From Rhodospirillales bacterium 24-66-33 (lineage in GTDB: Bacteria; Pseudomonadota; Alphaproteobacteria; Reyranellales; Reyranellaceae), in NCBI GenBank assembly GCA_002281855.1, contig NCHQ01000020.1, forward strand, positions 62,001-126,000: a stretch of 64,000 nucleotides of DNA. Reading direction: 5' to 3'. The notes below the pieces were generated by a model, which was given only the letters and a program-made list of their open reading frames with translations, did not search any database and was not told the DNA's origin. This document shows positions 1 to 8,176 of this stretch, piece by piece (within the stretch, counting starts at the first letter, position 1; the number at the start of each line of letters is the position of its first letter). The position numbers and the translations under genes are program-made.

Positions 1-97
1 GTTCGCCGACCGTGGCGCCGCCGCTCGAAAGCCGCGCGAGGATGGCGCGCCGTGTGGGATCCGCGAGGGCCGAGAAGGTCTGGGAGAGATAATCCAT
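1..97 (-). CDS. ArsR-family transcriptional regulator, N-terminus only (cut by window edge)
   Basis: Only the first 32 codons are inside the window, reading leftwards off the edge. They translate to a start of the type MDYLSQTFSALADPTRR followed by AILARLSSGGATVGE. The ALADPTRRxILxxL block is the hallmark of the first helices of the ArsR/SmtB winged-helix family, so this is a DNA-binding repressor. The start could be the ATG at 97 or an in-frame ATG at 106. The latter lies inside a perfect palindrome that would be its operator. No purine-rich ribosome site precedes either start. It is transcribed divergently from the thioesterase gene at 192. The effector cannot be judged because the rest is missing. 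Confidence 0.8.
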   Translation of the reverse strand, partial: MDYLSQTFSALADPTRRAILARLSSGGATVGE

Positions 98-118
98 ATT
101 TAACATATATGTTAAATA
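97..118. promoter_or_regulatory. 22-bp perfect palindrome, probable ArsR-family operator
   Basis: The bases 97-118 equal their own reverse complement; the half site is TATTTAACATA. It is strongly AT-rich in a very GC-rich surrounding and abuts the start codon of the ArsR-like gene. It also sits 74 bp upstream of the divergent thioesterase. ArsR-family repressors commonly bind AT-rich imperfect palindromes in their own promoters, so autoregulation is a reasonable inference, possibly with control of the divergent gene. Confidence 0.65.
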
Positions 119-191
119 CAGAAGCCGGTCAAGTAATTGCAGGTCGTGGCGCCCGCTTCTATGAAAGCGCCCCCTACACGGAGCTGAGCGT

Positions 192-965
192 ATGGAGTCG
201 ATCTATCGCGTCGAAGGCGCCACTGCCGAGACGAGCGCCTTCGCCGGCGGGCCGTGGAGCCCCAAACTTCAGCACGGCGCGGCCCCCTCGTCCCTGATCT
301 GCTGGGCGGTCGAGCGCCTTCCGTCACCGGTGCCTATGCGCGTTGCCCGCCTCACCGTCGACCTCATGAGACCCGTGCCAGTGGCGCCGCTCGCTATCGA
401 GACGGAGATCGTCCGCGAAGGCCGCAAGATCCAGCTCGTGTCGGTGCGGCTGCTGGCCGACGGCGCCGAGGTGGTGCGGGCAAGCGCGTTGCGCATCCGC
501 ATCGATCACAAGGAAATGCCGGCGATCGCCAACGGGCCATCGATCGCGCTTGCGATGCCCGAGCACTGCAGCCCGCCCGACTTCTTCGCGACCGAAACGC
601 CGTTCCTCAAGGGTATCGAGATGCGCACCGCCAAGGGCGGCTTCCGCATCCCCGGCCCAGCCGCCGTCTGGTACCGCGCAACCCGCCCCATCGTGGAACA
701 TGCTGTGATCTCGCCGCTGATGCGCGCGGTCATCGCGGCCGACTTCTGCAATGGCACCTCGTCGGTCTTCGACATGAACGACTGGACGTTCATCAACGCC
801 GACCTGACCGTCAGCCTCGGCCGCGAGCCGGTCGGAGAGTGGGTGCTGCTCGACGCCGAGACCTGGATCGGCCCGGACTCGGTCGGCATTGCCGCCGCAC
901 GGCTCGCCGACCGCCAGGGCTATTTCGGCCGGGCGGTGCAGAGCATCATCTTCGAGAAGCGGTGA
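192..965 (+). CDS. acyl-CoA thioesterase-like (double hot-dog) protein
   Basis: A 257-residue protein resembling the TesB-like/4HBT_3 acyl-CoA thioesterase family, which hydrolyses acyl-CoA to free acid and CoA in the cytoplasm. The first half has the hot-dog pattern: a buried LQHGAAPSSLICWAVER helix, then RVARLTVDLMRPVPVAPLAI strands. The second half repeats the fold, including NGTSSVFDMNDWTFINADLT followed by GEWVLLDAETWIG. The ATG at 192 lies after a GGAG sequence about 9 bases upstream. The gene is divergent from the ArsR-like regulator and convergent with cysS. Substrate chain length cannot be read from sequence. Confidence 0.75.
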   Translation: MESIYRVEGATAETSAFAGGPWSPKLQHGAAPSSLICWAVERLPSPVPMRVARLTVDLMRPVPVAPLAIETEIVREGRKIQLVSVRLLADGAEVVRASALRIRIDHKEMPAIANGPSIALAMPEHCSPPDFFATETPFLKGIEMRTAKGGFRIPGPAAVWYRATRPIVEHAVISPLMRAVIAADFCNGTSSVFDMNDWTFINADLTVSLGREPVGEWVLLDAETWIGPDSVGIAAARLADRQGYFGRAVQSIIFEKR

Positions 966-979
966 GGGATTCTCTCCGT

Positions 980-1020
980 CCTCCCCATTCAGATGGGGAG
1001 GTGCCCGCGTCTGCGCGGGC
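980..1020. terminator. double hairpin between convergent genes
   Basis: Two adjacent perfect hairpins: stem CCTCCCCAT (980-988), loop TCAG, matching arm to 1001; then stem GCCCGCG (1003-1009), loop TCTG, matching arm to 1020. They lie between the thioesterase stop and the convergent cysS stop. There is no long T run, so a bidirectional terminator or mRNA 3'-end stabiliser is inference. The CCTCCCC arm recurs in hairpins at 21678 and 54365. Confidence 0.5.
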
Positions 1021-1104
1021 GGAAGGGTCATCCATGCCTTTTCTGCACCGTGCGGGCTCTCGCGCCTCAGAAGGCGCTGCCGCCCGCCAGCGCATGAGAA
1101 TGCC

Positions 1105-2436
1105 CTAGCCGCGTTTCCAGGTCGTGCCCTTCGGGCCGTCCTCGAGGATCACGCCCTTGGCTTTCAGGTCGTCGCGAATGCGGTCGGACTCCTTGAAGTC
1201 CTTGGCCTTGCGTGCCGCCTGACGGGCCGCGATGGCAGCCTCGATCTCGGCGTCCGACGGGCCTGCGGCCGCAGCGGCCGGAGTCCAGCGAAACCAGGCT
1301 TCCGGATCCTGCTGCAGAAGGCCGAGCGCGGAGGCGCCCGCCTTCAGCTCCGATGGATCGCGCAACTGGTGCAGCGCGCTGATGGCGAGCGGCATGTTGA
1401 GATCGTCCGACAGCGCTTCCTCGACCGGAGCCGGAATGGGCTTCGCCTCCAGCTCCTTGCCGCGCAACAGACCGTACCAGCGATCGAGGGTGCCCTTGGC
1501 CTGGGCCAGCCCGTCGGGCGTGAAGTCGAGCGGCTGGCGATACTGCGCCGACAGCAGCAGCAGCCGGATCACCTCGCCGGGATACTGGTCGAGCAGTTCG
1601 TGCACGGTGAAGAAGTTGCCGAGCGACTTGCTCATCTTCTCGCCGGAGATGTTCAGGAAGCCGTTGTGCATCCAGTACTTCGCCATGATGGCGTGTCCGA
1701 AGGCGCTGCGGCTCTGCGCAATCTCGTTCTCGTGGTGCGGGAAGATGAGGTCGAGGCCACCGGCATGGATGTCGAAGGTCTCGCCGAGCAGCGCGCCGCT
1801 CATGGCGGAGCATTCGATATGCCAGCCCGGACGGCCGCGGCCCCACGGGCTCGGCCAGCCCGCCTGCGCATCGGTCGACGGCTTCCACAGCACGAAGTCG
1901 GCAGGATCCTTCTTGTAGGGCGCGACCTCGACACGGGCGCCGGCGATCAGCTCGTCGTGCGAGCGGCGCGACAGGCGGCCATAGTCTTCCATGCTGGGCA
2001 CGTCGAACAGCACATGGCCTTCCGCTTCATAGGCATGGCCGCGGGCGACCAGCCGCTCGATCAGCGCGATCATCTCGCCCACATACTTCGTGGCGCGCGG
2101 CTCGACGTCCGGCGGCAGCGCCCCGAGGCGGCTCATGTCGCTCTGGTATGCGGCGGCCGTGCGCTCCGTCAGCACGTCGATCGACTCATGGTTCTCGGCG
2201 GCGCGCACCATGATCTTGTCGTCGATGTCGGTGATGTTGCGGACATAGGTCACGCGCGGATAGCGCCGCTTCAGCAACCGGTACAACACGTCGAACACGA
2301 CGACAGGGCGCGCATTGCCGATATGGACATAGTCGTAGACCGTGGGGCCGCAGACATAGAGGCGCACGTGCGAGGGATCGAGCGGCACGAACGGCTCTTT
2401 TTCGCGCATCAGCGTGTTGTAAACGACGAGGGACAT
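1105..2436 (-). CDS. cysS: cysteine--tRNA ligase
   Basis: Cysteinyl-tRNA synthetase, the class I enzyme charging tRNA-Cys in the cytoplasm. The 443-residue protein is of usual length. It has the CGPTVYDYVHIGNARP block, with the HIGH-type signature HIGN at residues 38-41 and zinc ligand Cys29. Further zinc ligands are visible at Cys209 (WHIECSAMS) and in FPHHENE (His234, Glu238). The KMSKS loop is at residues 267-271 (GEKMSKSLGN). The C-terminal DALR-type helical domain is shortened but present, with SDDLNMPLAISALH and KDFKESDRIRDDLKAKGV. The start ATG at 2436 is preceded by a GA-rich stretch. Upstream on the same strand lies a decayed gltX. Confidence 0.97.
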   Translation of the reverse strand: MSLVVYNTLMREKEPFVPLDPSHVRLYVCGPTVYDYVHIGNARPVVVFDVLYRLLKRRYPRVTYVRNITDIDDKIMVRAAENHESIDVLTERTAAAYQSDMSRLGALPPDVEPRATKYVGEMIALIERLVARGHAYEAEGHVLFDVPSMEDYGRLSRRSHDELIAGARVEVAPYKKDPADFVLWKPSTDAQAGWPSPWGRGRPGWHIECSAMSGALLGETFDIHAGGLDLIFPHHENEIAQSRSAFGHAIMAKYWMHNGFLNISGEKMSKSLGNFFTVHELLDQYPGEVIRLLLLSAQYRQPLDFTPDGLAQAKGTLDRWYGLLRGKELEAKPIPAPVEEALSDDLNMPLAISALHQLRDPSELKAGASALGLLQQDPEAWFRWTPAAAAAGPSDAEIEAAIAARQAARKAKDFKESDRIRDDLKAKGVILEDGPKGTTWKRG

Positions 2437-2569
2437 CGCCCCTTCTCCCGACTCAAAAAACGAACGAAACCTGACGCGGCCCGCTGGGCCTCAGGCCTCG
2501 ATACATCGCGCGAGGGACGCGCCGGGAAGAAAGAATTGCGACATGGCGACAATCTATACGAGGGGTTCT

Positions 2570-3026
2570 TGCCGCGCAATTCGCCGCCCATGGCAACGCT
2601 TTCCAGGCCTCTCGCCCGTGAAGCCGCTCCATCGCCCGGCTGCGGCTGATCAGCGGGAGCAGCTTCGCCATCTCGGGTCCCGTCTCCTGGCCAGTGAGCG
2701 CCAGACGTAGCGGATGGAAGAGCGCGCGGCCCTTGCGGCCGAGGCCGGACGTCCAGCTTTTCCAGATCGTTCGTCCCACGGCTCGGCCGGCAGCTTGGCG
2801 GCCGCTTCCGCCAGGAATGCCGCATCCTCCATCAACGGTTCGATCGCCGCCTCGAACTCGGGCCGGCTGCGTGCGACGTCGGTGTCGTCGAGGCGCAGGA
2901 TGAAGGTCCCACACCGTTGCCGCGCACAGAGCCAGTTTGAAGAGCGCGGCCCGGATATTGCCAACATGCAGCAGCCCGGTCGGCTCGGCGCGAAACGGAC
3001 GACGGGCCGGGAAGCGGGGTAACCAT
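2570..3026 (-). pseudogene. gltX: glutamate--tRNA ligase remnant (frameshifted, internally deleted)
   Basis: Pieces of glutamyl-tRNA synthetase are recognisable in different minus-strand frames but no full reading frame exists. Near the 5' end one frame gives VVRFAPS, a one-base shift gives TGLLHVGNIRAALF (the class I HIGH region), and a second shift gives NWLCARQRCGTFILRLDDTD. The text then runs from RSRPEFEAAI directly into C-terminal anticodon-domain sequence (EDAAFLAEAAAKLPAEPWDE). After another shift it ends with TGRKGRALF-like GLGRKGRALFHPLRLALTG and QETGPEMAKLLPLI. About 300 or more central codons, including the KMSKS region, are therefore missing. A functional gltX is presumably elsewhere. 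Boundaries are approximate. Confidence 0.85.
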
Positions 3027-3107
3027 GGCGGCGACTTGGGGCGGCGGGTCGTTGGCGGGTCAAGCCGGCTCCGCTAGTCTCCTCGCATATCGGAGGAAAC
3101 AACGAAC

Positions 3108-3824
3108 ATGCGCACCGAGGATATCGAGTACCGCGCCGACGGCGTCCGCATGGTCGGACAGTATGTCGTCGACGAGGGCCAGCCAGGGCGCCGCGCCGGG
3201 GTGCTGGTCTGCCACGAGGGGCCGGGTCTCACCGACCACACGAAGAAGATCGCCGCGCGACTCGCGGGCCTGGGCTATGCCGCCTTTGCGATGGACTATC
3301 ACGGCGACGGCAAGCCCCTCGCGGATCCCAGCCAGACCATGACTCGCCTGCAGCCCTGGATGGCCGACCCGACGGGCATCCGCACCCGCGCCCTGGCCGC
3401 CCTCGACGTGCTCAAGGCGCAGAAGGAAGTCGATCCGGCACGCCTCGCGGCCATCGGTTACTGCTTCGGCGGTACGACCGCGCTCGAGATCGCGCGCAGC
3501 GGCGCCGAGGTGAAGGCCGTCGTGGGCTTCCATTCCGGCCTCGCGACCGCACGGCCGCAGGACGCGGCAAACATCAGGGCCAGGGTCCTGGTGTGCATCG
3601 GCGCGGACGACCCGATCATTCCGCCCGAGCAGCGTCTGGCCTTCGAGAAAGAGATGAAGTCAGCCAGCATCGACTGGCGGCTGCAACTCTATGGCGGCGC
3701 CGGCCACAGCTTCACCAACCCGGTTGCCGATTCGCGGGGCATGAAGGGCTTCTTCTATCATGAGGCCACCGACCGCCGGTCATGGAACGCCATGATCGAG
3801 CTGTTCGACGAGACGCTGAACTAG
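3108..3824 (+). CDS. dienelactone hydrolase family protein
   Basis: A 238-residue alpha/beta hydrolase of the dienelactone hydrolase family. These cytosolic enzymes open lactones or cleave esters with a Cys-Asp-His triad. The nucleophile elbow is GYCFGG, with Cys119. An acid lies in CIGADDPIIPP and the histidine in GGAGHSFTNP. The early VLVCHEGPGLTDH segment is the usual oxyanion region. The start ATG follows the purine-rich GGAGGAAACAACGAAC. A TctC binding protein starts 27 bases downstream on the same strand, so the two may be cotranscribed. The true substrate is unknown; many members are not in chloroaromatic pathways. Confidence 0.88.
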   Translation: MRTEDIEYRADGVRMVGQYVVDEGQPGRRAGVLVCHEGPGLTDHTKKIAARLAGLGYAAFAMDYHGDGKPLADPSQTMTRLQPWMADPTGIRTRALAALDVLKAQKEVDPARLAAIGYCFGGTTALEIARSGAEVKAVVGFHSGLATARPQDAANIRARVLVCIGADDPIIPPEQRLAFEKEMKSASIDWRLQLYGGAGHSFTNPVADSRGMKGFFYHEATDRRSWNAMIELFDETLN

Positions 3825-3851
3825 AACCGAAGAAACAAGGGAGGACTCGAG

Positions 3852-4826
3852 ATGAAACGTCGCCACCTGATCGCGGCCGGCACCGCCGCGCTTACGGCCC
3901 CGTCGATCGTCCGCGCACAGCCGAAGTTCCCCGAGCGGACGATCCGCTTCGTCATTCCGTTCGCGCCGGGCGGCCCCACCGACATCATCGGCCGCATGGC
4001 CGCGGACAAGCTCACCGCGATCCTCGGCCAGCAGGTCATCGTCGACAACAAGGCGGGCGCCGCCGGCTCGATCGGTGCGGTGGACGTCAAGAACGCCAAG
4101 CCCGACGGCTACACGCTGCTCTGCGCGCCCTCCTCGACCCATGCCATCAACCCGACGGCCTTCGTGAAGCCGGCCTACGACGCAGTGAAGGATTTCACGC
4201 CGATCTCCTCGATCTGCGTGAACCCGCTGGTGCTGGTGGCCCGGCCCGACATGCCCGACACGGTGATGGGCCTGGTCGAGCTGATGAAGAAGAACCCGGG
4301 CAAATACTCCTACGGCTCCTCGGGCGCCGGCTCGATCATCAATCTCGCCGGCGAGTACTTCAAGCGCGAGGTCGGCGGCATGGACGTCGAGCACATCCCC
4401 TACAAGGGCTCCATGCCGGCGTTGCAGGACATGATGGGAGGCCAGACCGCCTGGATGTTCGAGACCTTCAGCACGACGCTGCAGCTCCACAAGGCCGGCA
4501 AGGTCCGCATCCTCGCCTATGCCTATTCGAAGCGGGCGCCCGTCGCCCCGGAAATCCCGACGATGATCGAGGCCGGGGTGAAGGGTTACGAGGCCTACAC
4601 GTTCAACCTGATCCTCGGTCCGGCCAACGTGCCGAAGCCGGTGGTCGACGTGCTGGATCAGGCGTCCCGCCGGATGATGAAGGACCCCGCCACCATCAAA
4701 TTCCTGGAGGATATCGCCGCCGTGCCGACGACCGGCACCACGCCGGAAGTCACGGCCAGGTTCATCAAGGACGAAATCGCGAAATGGGCGCCGGTCATTC
4801 GCGAAGCCGGCGTCAGGATCGAGTAG
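3852..4826 (+). CDS. TctC/Bug-family solute-binding protein
   Basis: Periplasmic binding protein of the tripartite tricarboxylate transporter (Bug) family, 324 residues. The N-terminus (MKRRHLIAAGTAALTAPSIV, then RAQ) is a signal peptide with paired arginines, possibly Tat. It is followed by the family hallmark FPERTIRFVIPFAPGGPTD and the DNKAGAAGSIGAVDV and PDGYTLL blocks. The SD GGGAGGACTCGAG precedes the ATG. No TctA or TctB membrane subunit is encoded in the window, so this is an orphan binding protein, as is common where the family is expanded. Ligand, probably a small carboxylate, is not predictable. Confidence 0.93.
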   Translation: MKRRHLIAAGTAALTAPSIVRAQPKFPERTIRFVIPFAPGGPTDIIGRMAADKLTAILGQQVIVDNKAGAAGSIGAVDVKNAKPDGYTLLCAPSSTHAINPTAFVKPAYDAVKDFTPISSICVNPLVLVARPDMPDTVMGLVELMKKNPGKYSYGSSGAGSIINLAGEYFKREVGGMDVEHIPYKGSMPALQDMMGGQTAWMFETFSTTLQLHKAGKVRILAYAYSKRAPVAPEIPTMIEAGVKGYEAYTFNLILGPANVPKPVVDVLDQASRRMMKDPATIKFLEDIAAVPTTGTTPEVTARFIKDEIAKWAPVIREAGVRIE

Positions 4827-4832
4827 CGCGGC

Positions 4833-5270
4833 TTAGCGGTAGCCGGCCGGCGGCGGCACGTTGCCCGGCGCCGGCGCGATCGGCGCCTGTTGCGGCATTT
4901 GGGCTGGCGTCGGCACGTTCGCGGCGCCGGGGCCCGTTCCCACGCCCGAGCCCGCCCCTTCGCTGGGCGAGGCGACGCGACCGGGAGCGTCCGCTCCGAT
5001 GTTGCTTATGTAGTAGCCCGCCACGGCGTTGGAGTTGTCGCCCGCGGTCTTGGCCGGGACATCGATGATTCCGACGCGGGCGCCACTCTTGTCGATCCGG
5101 TAGCCCTCCGGGTCCATCTGGAAGCCTTCATTGTCGACGCGCAGGCCGCCGGGCTGGACGCGGTAGGCCGGCGGCGGAGTCGTTTCACTGTAGAGGGGCT
5201 GGGGCAGCGGATCGCAGGCCGCGAGCAGCGACACGCCGAACGTCGCGGCCATAATACGTCTCGCAGCCAT
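4833..5270 (-). CDS. small proline-rich lipoprotein, unknown function
   Basis: A 145-residue protein with an uncharged leader ending in the lipobox LLAAC, so a predicted outer-membrane or periplasmic lipoprotein. The body has three short related units, GLRVDNEGFQMD, PEGYRIDKSGARVG and a tail rich in Pro, Ala and Gly (APGNVPPPAGYR). The ATG at 5270 sits just behind AGGGGG; a TTG one codon upstream is possible. It follows the next lipoprotein gene with a gap of only nine bases and is probably cotranscribed with it. The DxxGxRxDxxG-type unit also ends that neighbour, suggesting a shared ancestor or partner role. No known function recognised. Confidence 0.7.
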   Translation of the reverse strand: MAARRIMAATFGVSLLAACDPLPQPLYSETTPPPAYRVQPGGLRVDNEGFQMDPEGYRIDKSGARVGIIDVPAKTAGDNSNAVAGYYISNIGADAPGRVASPSEGAGSGVGTGPGAANVPTPAQMPQQAPIAPAPGNVPPPAGYR

Positions 5271-5279
5271 CAAGCCCCC

Positions 5280-5894
5280 TCATCGTGTGGTCGACTGCGG
5301 GCTGATGATGTTGCCGTTGCGGTCGAGCCGGTTTCCCTGACCATCATAGCGGAAACCATACTCGTCACGGAAGGCCTCAACGCCGGCCGGCGGGGTCGGC
5401 TGGGGGGCCACCGCCGGGGTGCTGTAGGTGGTGGTCGAAACCGTCGTGGCCGGGCCGTAATAGGTCGGGGCGGTCGGCGCCGTGGTGTAGTAGGTGGTCG
5501 ACGAGTAGCCCGGGGCCGGCGCCGGGACCGGGTTTCCGTAGGCTTGATCGCGGTAACGACGGGCGTCGACCTCACGCCCCACGCAACGATCGTAAATCGC
5601 GGTTCCCGGCGTCAGGCCATAGGAATAGCAGGCGTTGCGTGCGTCGGCGTCGAGGCTCGCGACCGTATACCCCACCGGAACGCGCCCCTGGGCACGGGCG
5701 GCGGCCTCGCGGGAGACGCAGCGGTTGTAATTGTCGGTCCCGACGCGGAACCCGTAGTCGACACAGGCCTGCTCGGAGCCGGTCACCGCGTAGGGCGCGC
5801 GGGCGGTGCGGGCTTCATAGGTGGTGCTGGTGCTGCTGCAGGCGGCGGCCATGAGGCCAAGCGTCGCCGCGGCCAGGATTTTCGGGGCACTCAT
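5280..5894 (-). CDS. lipoprotein with paired Cys repeats, unknown function
   Basis: A 204-residue predicted lipoprotein (leader ending LMAAACSS). Two copies of a motif follow: ACVDYGFRVGTDNYNRCVSRE and ACYSYGLTPGTAIYDRC. Each has a Cys-x2-Tyr/Ser-x-Gly-x3-Gly-Thr-x2-Tyr-x2-Cys pattern that could form one disulphide per unit. A long Tyr/Thr/Pro-rich linker leads to a C-terminal EYGFRYDGQGNRLDRNGN segment like that of the neighbouring lipoprotein. Such C..YG...GT..Y..C units recur in small alphaproteobacterial envelope lipoproteins. A structural envelope role is inference. Confidence 0.72.
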   Translation of the reverse strand: MSAPKILAAATLGLMAAACSSTSTTYEARTARAPYAVTGSEQACVDYGFRVGTDNYNRCVSREAAARAQGRVPVGYTVASLDADARNACYSYGLTPGTAIYDRCVGREVDARRYRDQAYGNPVPAPAPGYSSTTYYTTAPTAPTYYGPATTVSTTTYSTPAVAPQPTPPAGVEAFRDEYGFRYDGQGNRLDRNGNIISPQSTTR

Positions 5895-5963
5895 CGTGTT
5901 CCTCCAGGATAAAGTCCTGGGCGCGCAACGTGAAATGTTGCCGATGGTTGCAGGTTCCGCCGC

Positions 5964-7652
5964 TTACGCCGCCTTGCGACTCGCGCCGTCCCTGAGTTCG
6001 CGGCGAAGAATCTTGCCGACGTTGCTCTTCGGCAGCTCGGCCCGGAACTCGATGAACTTCGGGCGCTTGTACCCGGTGAGCTCCTGGTGACAGTACGCCG
6101 CCAGCGCCTCCTGGGTCAGCGCGGGGTCCTTCTTGACCACGAACAGCATTACCGCCTCGCCGGAGTTGGCATCCGGTACGCCGATGGCCGCGCATTCGAG
6201 CACGCCGGGATGGGCGGCGACGACCTCTTCGACCTCGTTGGGATAGACGTTGAATCCCGAGACCAGGATCATGTCCTTCTTGCGATCCACGATCCTGGTG
6301 TAGCCGCGCGCATCCATGATGCCGATGTCGCCGGACTTGAAGAAGCCATCCGCCGTCATGACCTTCGCGGTCTCTTTGGGCTGCTGCCAATAGTCCCGCA
6401 TGACCTGCGGACCGCGGATCGCGATCTCTCCCGCCTGCCCGTTCGGGACCTCCTTGCCGCTGTCGTCGAGGATGCGGATCTCGACGTTCGGCAGCGGCAG
6501 CCCGATCGTGCCGGTGTAGGTCTCGGAGTCCGTGGGATTGCAGGTGACACCGGCGGAGGTCTCGCTGAGGCCGTAGCCTTCGCAGATCGGACAGCCGGTG
6601 ATGGCCAGCCACTTCTTCGCGACGGCCTCCTGCACCGCCATGCCGCCGCCGTTGGAGATGACCAGCTCCGAAAAATCGAGCTTCGCGAAATCCGGATTGT
6701 TGGCCAGCCCGTTGAACAGCGTGTTCACCGCCGGAAAGACGTTGATCTGGTACTTGGAGAGATCCTTGATCGTGCTCGCGAGATCGCGCGGGTTCGGGAT
6801 CAGGACGTTCAGCGCGCCGGTGCGCAATCCCAGCAGGCCACAGGTCACGAAGGCGAACACGTGATAGAGCGGCAAGGCGCAGGCGATGGTGAGCTGGCCG
6901 CTGATCTTGCGGCGATTCAGGCCGGGCTGCATCCAGGCTTCGGACGCCAGCAGGTTCGCGACCAGTGTGTGATGCAGCAGGGTCGCGCCCTTCGAAACCC
7001 CGGTCGTGCCGCCGGTATACTGCAGCACGGCAACATCGTCCGGGCCCAGCTGCGGCTTCGTCAGTACCATGCTGCGCCCCGCGCTGAGCGCATCGTTGAA
7101 TTTCACATGCCCGGGCAGCGACCAGGCGGGCACCATCTTGCGCATGGTGCGCACGACGAAGTTGACGATCATCCCCTTGGGGAAGCCCAGCAGGTCTCCC
7201 ATCGAAGCGACCACGACATGCTTGATGCCGGTCTGCGCGATAACCCTCTGCAAGGTCGTCGCAAAATTTTCGAGAATGAGGATGGCTTCGGCGCCGGAAT
7301 CCCGAAGTTGATGCTCCAACTCGCGCGCCGTGTAGAGCGGGTTCACGTTGACGGCTACAAATCCCGCCCGCAGCACGGCGGCGACAACCACCGGATACTG
7401 CAGGATGTTCGGCATCATGATCGCGACGCGCGCACCGCGTTTCAGGCCCCGCCCCTGCAGCCATGCGCCAAGCGCCTTCGACAGGGCGTCGATCTCGCCG
7501 AAGGTCAGGGCCTTGTCCATGCAGACATAGGCCGGCTTGTCGCGATATTTGGAGAAGCTTTCCTCGAAGAGCGCCACGACGCTGGGATAGGCCGACGGAT
7601 CGATGTCTGCCGGCACCCCCGGCGGATAACTCTTGAGCCAGAACCGGTCCAC
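5964..7652 (-). CDS. fadD: long-chain fatty acid--CoA ligase
   Basis: AMP-dependent acyl-CoA synthetase of 562 residues, the FadD length. It activates fatty acids to acyl-CoA with ATP on the inner face of the membrane. The P-loop-like motif LQYTGGTTGVSKGAT is present, as are EGYGLSETSAGVTCNP (motif II) and DGFFKSGDIGIMDARGYTRI followed by DRKKDMILVSGFNVYPNEVE (motif III/FACS signature). The conserved lysine region PKSNVGKILRRELR closes the protein. The start is the GTG at 7652 behind GGGAGAGGCGTC. The phasin and DUF445 genes lie upstream on the same strand. Confidence 0.94.
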   Translation of the reverse strand: MDRFWLKSYPPGVPADIDPSAYPSVVALFEESFSKYRDKPAYVCMDKALTFGEIDALSKALGAWLQGRGLKRGARVAIMMPNILQYPVVVAAVLRAGFVAVNVNPLYTARELEHQLRDSGAEAILILENFATTLQRVIAQTGIKHVVVASMGDLLGFPKGMIVNFVVRTMRKMVPAWSLPGHVKFNDALSAGRSMVLTKPQLGPDDVAVLQYTGGTTGVSKGATLLHHTLVANLLASEAWMQPGLNRRKISGQLTIACALPLYHVFAFVTCGLLGLRTGALNVLIPNPRDLASTIKDLSKYQINVFPAVNTLFNGLANNPDFAKLDFSELVISNGGGMAVQEAVAKKWLAITGCPICEGYGLSETSAGVTCNPTDSETYTGTIGLPLPNVEIRILDDSGKEVPNGQAGEIAIRGPQVMRDYWQQPKETAKVMTADGFFKSGDIGIMDARGYTRIVDRKKDMILVSGFNVYPNEVEEVVAAHPGVLECAAIGVPDANSGEAVMLFVVKKDPALTQEALAAYCHQELTGYKRPKFIEFRAELPKSNVGKILRRELRDGASRKAA

Positions 7653-7735
7653 GACGCCTCTCCCGAATCTTCTCGATCATTGCCTCAAGGCGGCGCGTTC
7701 GCGTCGCGCACCGCCTCGGGCTGCGCCTGCTCGCG

Positions 7736-8161
7736 CTACGACTTCTTCTCGACCGAAGTACGGATTTCCTCGTAGGACTCCTTCATCCGGTCCTGAACGA
7801 TCTTGAAGGCCTCTGTGCTCGACTTCTGGACCAGTTCGGCGATGTCACGGGTATTGGCGATCGCCGCCTCCATGGCCTTCCTGGCGAACTCGGCCTGCTT
7901 TGCCATCACTTCCTGGGGGTTGCCGCCCGGCTTGTAGGACTGCGCCATCTCGGCCATGTCCTTCATCGCGGCCTCGAAGATTTCCTTCTGCTTGTGCGCG
8001 ATCCCGCTCGCGCCTTCCGCCATCGCCTGCCACGACTTGGTCATGGCCTCCAGGTTCTTCTGGTGCTGCTCCATGATCTTCGTCATGTCGAAGGGCGGGA
8101 CCTTGAGCTGTTCGCCGAAGTTCTTGAACATGTCGGTGAAGCTCTGTGCTGGGTCGGCCAT
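7736..8161 (-). CDS. phasin family protein
   Basis: A 141-residue, highly helical, Ala/Lys/Glu/Met-rich protein of the phasin family (polyhydroxyalkanoate granule-associated type). Typical segments are MADPAQSFTDMFKNFGEQLK, LEAMTKSWQAMAEGASGIAH and AIANTRDIAELVQKSSTEAF. Phasins coat PHA granules or act as small amphipathic coiled-coil proteins. The ATG is preceded by a strong AGGAGG. It lies 83 bases upstream of fadD and just downstream of the DUF445 gene on the same strand, which fits storage and fatty-acid metabolism. No PHA synthase is in the window. Confidence 0.88.
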   Translation of the reverse strand: MADPAQSFTDMFKNFGEQLKVPPFDMTKIMEQHQKNLEAMTKSWQAMAEGASGIAHKQKEIFEAAMKDMAEMAQSYKPGGNPQEVMAKQAEFARKAMEAAIANTRDIAELVQKSSTEAFKIVQDRMKESYEEIRTSVEKKS

Positions 8162-8176
8162 GTGAACCTCCTGTGG

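Noticed and set aside
889..2649. Plus-strand open frame opposite cysS
   Set aside because: cysS has complete HIGH, KMSKS and zinc motifs; the opposite frame shows none.
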